Origin: Armigeres subalbatus
Lineage: Eukaryota; Arthropoda; Insecta; Diptera; Culicidae
Direction: 5' to 3'
Length of the DNA stretch: 64,000 nt
Assembly: GCF_024139115.2 (NCBI RefSeq)
Contig: NW_026942669.1
Span: 124,001-188,000 of the forward strand
Part shown: piece after piece, positions 57,161-64,000 of the stretch
How the letters are laid out: each line of letters begins with the position of its first letter
How positions within the stretch are numbered: position 1 is the first letter of the stretch
The notes under the pieces: model-generated
Database searches by the model: none
Seen by the model: only the letters and a program-made list of their open reading frames with translations
What the model was told of the DNA's origin: nothing
Made by a program: the position numbers and the translations under genes

Positions 57161-58820
57161 CTTACTTACTTACTTATGGATCCTGTACACCTCCGGTGGT
57201 GCAAAGGGCCGACTTGAAAGATCTCCATCCTGAGCGATGCCCGGCTATCGCTTTAACCTGTTGCCAGGTTAGATTTCGGTCGACTTCTTTTATTTCTTTA
57301 TTGAGGCTTCGCCGCCATGAGCCTCTGGGTCTGCCTCTGCTGCGATGTCCCACTGGGTTCCAGTCTAATGCTTGCTTACAGATTTCGTTTCCGCCCCTAC
57401 GTAGAGTGTGGCCGACCCAGCCCCACTTCCGATCCCGAATTTCTGTTGCTATCGGCCTCTGGTGACAACGACGATGGAGCTCGTTGTTTGAGATCCAGTT
57501 GTGAGGCCACCAGGCCCGAATTATATACCGCAGGCATCTGTTAATGAACACCTGCAGCCGTTGAGTGTTCTCCACTGATACACACCATGTTTCGCTAGCG
57601 TATAACAGTACAGATTTCACGTTAGAGTTGAAAATTCGTATTTTGGTGCGTTCACTTATCTGCCTGTTTTTCCAGATATTTCTTAAACTCGCAAAGGCAG
57701 CCCTTGCTTTCTTGATCCGTGCGCCTATGTCGATCTTGGTACCGCCGTCTGACGCCATTTGGCTACCAAGATATTGGAAGCTTTCAACATTCACCACTGG
57801 TTGCCCGGCTACTGTGAAACTGGAAGGAGTCACCGTGTTTACATCCAACGATTTGGTTTTGTTGACGTTGATGACTAAACCTGCCGAGGAGGAGCAATCG
57901 GCAAGGTCGTTGAGCTTACTCTGCATATCAGAGCGCCGTTGCGCGAGTAGTGCAACGTCATCCGCCAATTCGAAGTCGTTTAGGTGCTCCATGGTTATAG
58001 GCTGCCATAACAGCCCGCGGTTTGGTTCACGGTCAATCCCATCTACCAGAATCTCATCGATTACGATGAGGAACAGTAACGGTGATAGAATACATCCTTG
58101 CCTCACACCAGCTACGACCCGGATAGGGTCGGACAGGACCCCATTGTGCAGCACTCTACACGAAAAGGCCTCGTACTGTGCTTCGATGAGGCCGATGATT
58201 TTCTTAGGAACCTCCTTGCGTCTAAGGGCGTCCCACATATTATCGTGATTGAGACGGTCGAAAGCTTTTTTGTAGTCAATGAATACCAAGCAAAGCGACT
58301 CTTGGAACTCGTTGACCTGCTCCAGAATGATACGGAACGTGACAAAATGGTCCTCATAGGATCTTTCGGCACGGGATCCGGCCTGCTGCCGCCGGAAAGT
58401 CGCATCGATCTTCTCCGGAATCCGGGCTACGATAACTTTGCATAGAACTTTGAGAACGGTACACAGCAACATAATTCCTCACCAGATATCACATACAGTC
58501 AGTTCACCCTTTTTAGGGCACCTTCACTAAGATACCATGCATCGAATCAACCGAGAAATTTGCGGTGTCCCAGATATTACGAAATAAACGATGCAGTCGT
58601 TGAGCGGATGTCAAAGGGTCAGCTTTGATCATCTCGGCTGATATGCGATCGACCTTTTGGGCTTTATTCGATTTCATGCTTTCGATGGCTGTTTGAATCT
58701 CTAGCAGTGATGGAGCTTCGGTATTGACACGTGTTATACGTCGGATCCTAGGCAGATCATGCCGAGGTGGTGATGGCCTGGTTGGCACTTGAAAAAGTTG
58801 TTCGAAGTGCGTGTATGCGA
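57161..58820 (-). mobile_element. 5'-truncated RTE-like LINE with 11-bp TSD
   Basis: AGTATGCGTGT is duplicated exactly (57150-57160 and 58821-58831). The 3' end, on the left, is four TAAG-type units. The element is truncated before the endonuclease. Confidence 0.9.
57174..58472 (-). CDS. Reverse transcriptase of the RTE-like LINE (partial)
   Basis: A 432-codon open frame encodes most of the RT. It has CLVFIDYKKAFDRLNHDNMW (template/metal region), VRQGCILSPLLF, and FELADDVALLAQ with the catalytic ADD. Further on are FQYLGSQMASDGG, a thumb-like region, and WGWVGHTLRRGGNEICKQAL near the C-terminus. It ends VQDP at a TAA that is the first part of the TAAG tail, so there is almost no 3' UTR. Upstream, 58513-58820 continues the RT N-terminus (IESMKSNKAQKVDRISAEMI) in another frame, with a break near 58490. 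The ATG at 58472 is internal. The family is probably RTE, as JAM1-type elements of Aedes, but not proven. Confidence 0.85.
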   Translation of the reverse strand: MLLCTVLKVLCKVIVARIPEKIDATFRRQQAGSRAERSYEDHFVTFRIILEQVNEFQESLCLVFIDYKKAFDRLNHDNMWDALRRKEVPKKIIGLIEAQYEAFSCRVLHNGVLSDPIRVVAGVRQGCILSPLLFLIVIDEILVDGIDREPNRGLLWQPITMEHLNDFELADDVALLAQRRSDMQSKLNDLADCSSSAGLVINVNKTKSLDVNTVTPSSFTVAGQPVVNVESFQYLGSQMASDGGTKIDIGARIKKARAAFASLRNIWKNRQISERTKIRIFNSNVKSVLLYASETWCVSVENTQRLQVFINRCLRYIIRAWWPHNWISNNELHRRCHQRPIATEIRDRKWGWVGHTLRRGGNEICKQALDWNPVGHRSRGRPRGSWRRSLNKEIKEVDRNLTWQQVKAIAGHRSGWRSFKSALCTTGGVQDP

Positions 58821-58915
58821 AGTATGCGTGTCCAAGCATGCATACTTACGCATGATTTTGAAGAGCTACTTAGAGAACCGTGTCCTGACCTACGTAACAA
58901 ACATCGAGCCAAGAT

Positions 58916-59106
58916 TGTTGGAGTAAATCGGCAACAAAGTATGCTGATGACCTCCTTGGAGACCGAAGGCCTCCATAGCAACATAAGTTTTATTGAATAA
59001 ACATTTGTAGCAAATTTTCATTCCTGTTCAAGCTCTCCACCGAACAAGTTTAATAAATAGTTTTCTGCTGTTAAACTGCTGTTCTATTTTATTCCGACCA
59101 TCAAGA
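58916..59106 (+). repeat. copia 5' LTR (191 bp)
   Basis: Starts TGTTGGAGTAAATCGG, ends CCGACCATCAAGA. Differs from the 3' LTR by AGTTTTATT/AGTTTGATT and TTCCTGTT/TTCATGTT. Confidence 0.95.
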
Positions 59107-59116
59107 GGTTATGGGC
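59107..59116 (+). promoter_or_regulatory. Half-tRNA primer-binding site
   Basis: GGTTATGGGC complements the anticodon region of initiator tRNA-Met (known copia priming mode) and overlaps the gag ATG at 59111. Confidence 0.8.
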
Positions 59117-60283
59117 GACTCACGCAAGGATTCGGTCCACGGGATCCCGTTGTTCTCGGGCACCGGCTTTGACAATTGGCGTTTTCGAGTGGAGAAGTAT
59201 TTGAAGTCCGTGAAGCTATTGGATGTCATCAAGAAGGATCCTCCAGCGGAACCGGCCGAGCTTGCGAAGTTCCAGGAAGAAGACGGTAAAGCGGCGTACC
59301 TGCTGATCTCATTTATCCATGACGATCTGCTGGATCTTGTCCGGGACAAAGAGACGGCAAAGGAAGTTTGGAGCAGCCTTGAAGCCGTCTACGCCAAGAA
59401 GTCCGTCTCGTCGCAGACATTCGTCAGAAAGCAACTTGCGAAGCTGCAAATGGCTGAGGGTTCATCCGTGAAAGATCACCTGAAGACATTCGAAGAGCTA
59501 ATCCGACAACTGAAGCTGGCCGGGGCGAAGCTTGAAGAAAACGATGTTGTGTCCCAGCTGTTTGCCACCCTTCCCGAATCGTTCGATCCGTTGGCTACTG
59601 CGTTGGAAAATCTTGGTGAAGATAATTTGAAGCTGGATGTTGTTCGCGAGCGCCTTCTTGCCGAGGAACTCAAGAAAACCGACCGGGTAGTCAACTCTCA
59701 AGAGAAACCATCAGCATTCCAAGGATCGAAGCAGAAACCTGGTAAGTTTACCGGAAAGTGCAACCGCTGTCAGAAGAAGGGACACAAGGCCAAGGACTGT
59801 CGCGTGAAGTTGAAGACGGATGTGCATGCTGAAGCTAACGCTGCTTCCGGAGGTAAGGCGGTGGTTTTCATGACCGGAAAGTGCGTTCGCACACAGGACG
59901 ATGGTGTGGTGTCCTTCAAGCTGGATTCTGGAGCCACCGACCATCTTGTGAACGTGAACCACTGTTTCGCCGATCTCACGAAGCTGAAGCAACCCGTCAT
60001 AATCAACGTGGCGAAAGATGACCAATCTCTGGTTTCCTGGCACCGAGGCACGATTAAGGGCGTCAACAAAGAAGGCAATCAAATCAGCCTGAAGGATGTC
60101 CTCTACGTACCAGATCTCCGAGCGAATTTGCTGTCTGTGAAGAAGATGGCAAAAGCGGGTCTGAATGTCACGTTTTCAAAGACGGAAGCTGATTGCAAGA
60201 TGTCCCATGCGGGGCGATTTTTACGAGCTCGATCTGTTTGTCGATACTGTGGCGGCCAACATGTGTGGAGCTGCGAACGGTAA
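59111..60283 (+). CDS. copia gag and protease (5' part of polyprotein)
   Basis: 390 codons from ATG 59111. It opens with the copia gag start (IPLFSGTGFDNWRFRVEKYL). A zinc knuckle CNRCQKKGHKAKDC is near residue 217, then the aspartic protease site FKLDSGATDHLV is near residue 275. The frame leaves the true polyprotein near 60205, and the last 30 or so residues are frameshift product. Codon use is GC-richer than surroundings, typical of a young insertion. Confidence 0.9.
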   Translation: MGDSRKDSVHGIPLFSGTGFDNWRFRVEKYLKSVKLLDVIKKDPPAEPAELAKFQEEDGKAAYLLISFIHDDLLDLVRDKETAKEVWSSLEAVYAKKSVSSQTFVRKQLAKLQMAEGSSVKDHLKTFEELIRQLKLAGAKLEENDVVSQLFATLPESFDPLATALENLGEDNLKLDVVRERLLAEELKKTDRVVNSQEKPSAFQGSKQKPGKFTGKCNRCQKKGHKAKDCRVKLKTDVHAEANAASGGKAVVFMTGKCVRTQDDGVVSFKLDSGATDHLVNVNHCFADLTKLKQPVIINVAKDDQSLVSWHRGTIKGVNKEGNQISLKDVLYVPDLRANLLSVKKMAKAGLNVTFSKTEADCKMSHAGRFLRARSVCRYCGGQHVWSCER

Positions 60284-60662
60284 CCTGTGGCACCGTCGAC
60301 TTGGCCTTTTGGGAGAAAGGAACATGCAAGCACTCGTTAAGCACGGAATGGTAACAGGTATTCCCGAGGAGCCAGGTAAATTGGATTTCTGTGATGTTTG
60401 TGTTCTCGGAAAGCAGTGCCGAGAACCATTCACGGGTACTAGAGCTCGTGCTGCAAGACCTCTAGAGCGAGTGCACTCCGATGTGTGCGGTCCCATCACA
60501 CCAGCGGCTTGGGATGGTTCTCGGTACTTCGTCACCTTTATTGATGATTACACGCACTTCGCAGTAGCTTATCCCATCAAGAAGAAGTCCGAGGTGTTCC
60601 AAAATTCAAGGAATACGAGGCCATGGCTAGTGCTGCTCTGGAGCACTCGATTTCGAAGCTGA
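60165..60662 (+). pseudogene. copia pre-integrase and integrase N-terminal part
   Basis: After the first shift the frame reads GDFYELDLFVD, then the H-H-C-C region (LWHRRLGLLGERNMQALV, CDVCVLGKQC) and integrase HSDVCGPITP and FVTFIDDYTHF. It leaves the correct frame near 60605. The ATG is internal. Confidence 0.85.
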
Positions 60663-61035
60663 CTGTCGATCAAGGGAGTGAGTACTGCTCCAAAGATCAG
60701 CGTGCGTTCTACATTTCCAAGGGGATCCAGATCGAGCCAAGCGCAACCTACACACCACAGCAAAATGGGGTGTCCGAACGGTTCAATCGGACAATCGTCG
60801 AAAAGGTGCGTGCGATGCTTATTGAAGCCCAAGTTCCGAAGACTCTATGGAATGAAGCGGTCCTAGCGGCGGTGTAGCTGACGAATAGAAGTCCAACCAA
60901 TGCGATATCTGGCTGGAAGACTCCTGCCGAAATGTGGACTGGTCACAAACCGGATCTGAAGAAATTGCGTGTCTTCGGATGCAAAGCATTTGCTTGGCTG
61001 TCAGCGACACAGAGGAGAAAACTTGAGCCAAAAGC
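60608..61035 (+). pseudogene. copia integrase, catalytic C-terminal part
   Basis: The third segment has TVDQGSEYC and the glutamate block TPQQNGVSERFNRT. TAG interrupts it at 60875-60877, after WNEAVLAAV. The frame continues LTNRSPTNAI to about 61035, where a one-base shift follows. Confidence 0.85.
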
Positions 61036-61044
61036 AAGCCTGCT

Positions 61045-63105
61045 GTGATGATCGGCTACGCGCCGAATGCATACCGCCTGTGGGATAAAGAGAAGAGACA
61101 GTTATTCCTTGCCAGAGATGTGAAGTTTGATGAGAGCAGTTTTCCATTTGCCACCGAGATCCGTGATGAAGCTCCATTGGTTGTTGTTCCGTACGAGTTC
61201 GAGGATCAAGACAAGGAAGACGTGCACCACCCGGTGCGGTCTGTTCAAACCAATCAGCCACTCGTGGCTCAACAAGATGACATTCTGACTGACGATGATA
61301 ACGACGAGGGTGAAAACGAAGTTGACGAAACCGGAGCGCTCCCTTCGCAACTAGACCGTGGTTCAAACCTCGAAATGGTAACCCCGAGGCGCAGCGAACG
61401 GGAGCGCAGACTCCCCGGTAAGTTGAAAGAATTTCTGGTTGGGAAACTTTTCACTGCCGCGCAGTCTCCTTCTACAGATGCTGTACAGAACGTTCCCAAT
61501 GCACCATTCGACGATTCCGATGCACGAGATGAGGCTGAGCGTTTGATCTTCGATGTTCCTGAGGCGTACAAGGAAATCGCTGGACGAGCTGACGAAACCC
61601 TTTGGCAGCAAGCAATCGGTGAAGAATTGCAGTCGTTGGCGGACAACCATGTTTGGCGATTGGTGAGATGTCCAGCTGGCGTGGTTCCGCTTAAATCGAA
61701 ATGGGTCTTCAGAGTCAAGCCAGACGACCGAGGCGAACCAGTTCGTTACAAGGCACGCCTGGTGGCGAAAGGATTCCTGCAGAAGGCCGGCATCGACTAC
61801 AACGAAACGTATTCCCCCGTAGCGAAGTTGACCACAATCCGAACCGTTCTTGCTGTAGCAGTCCACCGAAGGATGCACGTGCACCAACTCGATGTGAAGA
61901 CCGCGTTCCTGTACGGTGAGCTGGAAGAAGATGTGTATATGGCCATACCTGAAGGCATTACGGCACCACCGCACCTCGTATGCAAGCTGGAACGTTCACT
62001 TTACGGACTGAAGCAAAGCCCACGCTGTTGGAACAGCAAGCTGAACGACCTCCTACTGGATTTCGGCTTTACTCGTTCGCGACACGACTACTATCTGTAT
62101 ACCAGGATCGACGATCGAGGGAGGGTATTCATCATCATCTATGTGGACGATTTGCTGATCGCATCCGATCGGCTAAACCTGGTGCAGGAAATCAAGCGTG
62201 CACTGTTCAAGAAGCTTCAGATGACGGACTGCGGCGGTATAAACCACTTCCTCGGAATCAAGATCCGATACGATAGCGCCACCGGTAAGATGTCCCTGAT
62301 GCAAGAAGCTGCTGTGGACCGTGTTCTAGCAAAGTTCGGAATGCAAGAGTGCAATCCCGTCAAGACTCCAATGGAGAAGGGCTGTCTCCTACCGGCGCGA
62401 CCTGTAAATCCTGTGTCGCATCCGTACCGTGAGTTGCTGGGCAGCCTTATGTACACAATGTTGTGTGTCCGACCCGACATATGCTATGCGGTTGGATACC
62501 TGGGGCGCTTCCAAAATCAACCTGGTGAAACTCACTGGCAAGCGCTGAAGAGAGTAGTTCGGTACATGAAGGGTACGAAGAACCTCAAACTTCAGTACAA
62601 GCAGCACAAGGACGCTGAGGCATTAGTCGGATACGCAGACGCTGACTGGGCGTCGGACACTGAAGATAGAAAATCTATTAGCGGCTACATTTTCAAGGTT
62701 TATGGTAACACCGTGTCCTGGGCTAGCCGCAAGCAACAAACCGTTGCGCTATCGTCGTGCGAAGCAGAGTATGCAGCCTTGAGTGCCGCGGCTTCCGAAG
62801 GGCTGTGGCTGCACGGAATCCTCCAGGACCTCAAACAAGTCCAACCGAATATGGCGTTCAAAATTTTTGAAGACAACCGTGGCTGCATTTCAATGGCCGC
62901 CAATACGGAGAACAAGCGTGTTAAGCACATTGATGTGAAGCACCACTTTCTTCGCGACCACGTAGCACAAGGACGACTTACAATTGAAGCAATTGGTACA
63001 GCAAATCAGATAGCGGACACGTTCACCAAACCCCTGGAACCTGGACGTTTCCGCGAACTAAGGACCCTCCTAGGACTTACCGATTCAAGGGGGGTGTTGG
63101 AGTAA
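61045..63105 (+). CDS. copia reverse transcriptase-RNase H
   Basis: 686 codons remain open. An integrase tail (YAPNAYRLWDKEKRQ) and acidic linker come first. RT has KARLVAKGFLQKAGIDYNET, QLDVKTAFLYGELEEDVYM and the catalytic YVDDLLIAS. RNase H has VGYADADWASD, LSSCEAEYAAL and FEDNRGCISMA, and the chain ends near HIDVKHHFLRDHV and a short tail. All visible catalytic aspartates are present. A polypurine tract (AAGGGGGG, to 63094) overlaps the end of the frame, which terminates inside the 3' LTR. The ATG is not a native start. Confidence 0.9.
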   Translation: MMIGYAPNAYRLWDKEKRQLFLARDVKFDESSFPFATEIRDEAPLVVVPYEFEDQDKEDVHHPVRSVQTNQPLVAQQDDILTDDDNDEGENEVDETGALPSQLDRGSNLEMVTPRRSERERRLPGKLKEFLVGKLFTAAQSPSTDAVQNVPNAPFDDSDARDEAERLIFDVPEAYKEIAGRADETLWQQAIGEELQSLADNHVWRLVRCPAGVVPLKSKWVFRVKPDDRGEPVRYKARLVAKGFLQKAGIDYNETYSPVAKLTTIRTVLAVAVHRRMHVHQLDVKTAFLYGELEEDVYMAIPEGITAPPHLVCKLERSLYGLKQSPRCWNSKLNDLLLDFGFTRSRHDYYLYTRIDDRGRVFIIIYVDDLLIASDRLNLVQEIKRALFKKLQMTDCGGINHFLGIKIRYDSATGKMSLMQEAAVDRVLAKFGMQECNPVKTPMEKGCLLPARPVNPVSHPYRELLGSLMYTMLCVRPDICYAVGYLGRFQNQPGETHWQALKRVVRYMKGTKNLKLQYKQHKDAEALVGYADADWASDTEDRKSISGYIFKVYGNTVSWASRKQQTVALSSCEAEYAALSAAASEGLWLHGILQDLKQVQPNMAFKIFEDNRGCISMAANTENKRVKHIDVKHHFLRDHVAQGRLTIEAIGTANQIADTFTKPLEPGRFRELRTLLGLTDSRGVLE

Positions 63106-63285
63106 ATCGGCAACAAAGTATGCTGATGACCTCCTTGGAGACCGAAGGCCTCCATAGCAACATAAGTTTGATTGAATAAACATTTGTAGCAAATTTTCAT
63201 TCATGTTCAAGCTCTCCACCGAACAAGTTTAATAAATAGTTTTCTGCTGTTAAACTGCTGTTCTATTTTATTCCGACCATCAAGA
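63095..63285 (+). repeat. copia 3' LTR (191 bp)
   Basis: Begins directly after the purine tract; about 99 percent identical to the 5' LTR. Confidence 0.95.
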
Positions 63286-63570
63286 AAGATCGATCCGGGT
63301 CACGGCAGGAGTGCCTCAAGGTGCCATACACGGACCAATCCTTTAGAATGCGGGTGTATTATCGCTGAAGTTGCCCAAAGGAATCGTGATCGTTAGATTG
63401 GCTGACGACGTAGTCCTGTCGATAACTAACTGGAGAGAATCTAGAGGAGGTAGGAATATTGGCAGTCTTTCGATATAATCGAAAACTGGATGGCTAGTAT
63501 CTGTTGTTTGCAGTTGACCCATCACAAAACAGAGGTTGTTTTGATGAGTAACTGTAAAGCGGTACATATA

Positions 63571-64000
63571 CCCTCAAAAGATTCTCCAGGAATTCCATCG
63601 TAATTTTCTCCAACTAATACATCGGAGATTCCTCAAGGAGTTTCTTCAAAAATCCTTCACAAATAAATCTAGAAATATCTACAGAAATTCCATTAGGAAT
63701 TCTTCCGGAAATTGCTTTAAAAAATAACTAACAATTCTATTGGAAACTCCTCCGGAATTTTCTTCAGCAAATTTTCAGAAATTCTTCCATGTGTTTCATT
63801 CCCTCGACTCCCGTTAATTCCACCAAAATTCCTTTCAAGAATTTCCGAACGAATGTGTTTAGGAATTTCCGAAAGAGCTCCTGAAGGTAGTTCCAAAATT
63901 CTTGAATTGCTCTGCTGTACATTCCTAGAAGAATTCCTTCGAAGTTTCTTCCAGGGATTCTTTCGGCACAGTTCAGGAAATTACTAAGGAGATAGATCCA
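63571..64000. repeat. Degenerate GGAATTYCT-type repeat
   Basis: Short A/T-rich words such as AGGAATTCCATCG, CTCCGGAATTTTC and AGAAGAATTCCTTCG recur without a fixed period. The same type fills 39860-41060 and 45650-46440. Confidence 0.6.

Larger units (their letters stand above)
58916..63285 (+). mobile_element. Ty1/copia LTR retrotransposon, recent but broken
   Basis: Two 191-bp LTRs differ at two bases. AAGAT is duplicated outside (58911-58915 and 63286-63290). The order is gag, protease, integrase, RT, RNase H, as in copia. Three frameshifts (about 60205, 60605, 61030) and one stop (60875) break the polyprotein. Confidence 0.95.
55900..63570 (+). pseudogene. R1-like LINE reverse transcriptase, split into pieces by three insertions
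   Basis: Plus-strand pieces join into one RT. 55928-56175 has MQKYLEEGYFPDRWKLQKLV and later NMQF..RKGLSTVDAIQT in another frame. 57051-57160 has GRVASKQERRGGRYCAVL and ALHSMRV. 58832-58915 has LKSYLENRVLTYVTNIEP. 63286-63570 has RVTAGVPQGAIHGPIL, then a stop, then IVRLADDVVLSIT. The interruptions are 56176-57050, 57161-58820 and 58916-63285. Several stops and shifts show it is dead. R1 or a close clade is inferred from the VPQGS and ADDV wording. Confidence 0.8.

Noticed and set aside
57565..58445. Long plus-strand ORFs over the LINE RT
   Set aside because: They are antisense shadows of the minus-strand reverse transcriptase, which has clear motifs.

Overview
The window looks like intergenic DNA from a large, transposon-rich mosquito genome, most likely an Aedes species. 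The main evidence is a minus-strand copy of the tRNA-derived SINE family Feilai (described from Aedes aegypti) at 23314-23600. Supporting evidence is the mix of I/Jockey-, RTE- and R1-like LINEs, Ty1/copia and Ty3/mag-like LTR elements, hAT-like and TA-target MITEs, and AT-rich unique DNA. The species is inferred and was not tested by any search.

Only two places look like host protein genes. One is a single-exon minus-strand gene (8901-9530) for a small glycosylated type I membrane protein with a TATA box upstream. The other is the last two exons of a plus-strand gene (25120-25724), separated by a 145-bp GT-AG intron. Neither protein was recognised by family. About 25.7-29.3 kb and most of 19.6-22 kb hold no gene that I can see.

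Layout: 1-3.6 kb, broken I/Jockey-group LINE (minus). 4.1-8 kb, hairpin, palindromic hAT-like MITE and RTE-like debris. 8.9-9.6 kb, host gene. 10.6-13.5 kb, MITEs and an R1-like gag split by a 400-bp MITE. 13.5-19.55 kb, RTE-like LINE split by a 4.4-kb TTAA foldback element made of inverted 152-bp tandem repeats, itself holding a 535-bp element. 22-23.6 kb, GC-rich block, MITE and Feilai. 25.1-25.7 kb, host exons. 30.1-35.4 kb, a DNA transposon with about 530-bp terminal inverted repeats, a decayed transposase, a nested hAT-like MITE and a tiny retroposon. 35.5-42.2 kb, MITEs, a 514-bp tRNA-headed SINE, a Helitron-like end and a higher-order repeat. 42.5-46.8 kb, Ty3/mag-like LTR element with gag joined directly to integrase and a hAT-like element in its 3' LTR. 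47-55.2 kb, tRNA-like inverted-repeat elements, a composite 47488-51760 element with two nested insertions, and a 0.6-kb tandem duplication. 55.9-63.6 kb, one R1-like LINE carrying three successive insertions: a DNA element, an RTE-like LINE and a copia element.

The most useful property of the window is its nesting. Many insertions keep exact target-site duplications, and several have an empty site visible elsewhere in the window (opposite foldback arm, opposite LTR, paralogous repeat), so element boundaries can be read to the base. All transposon ORFs found are broken or partial, so nothing here appears able to move by itself.
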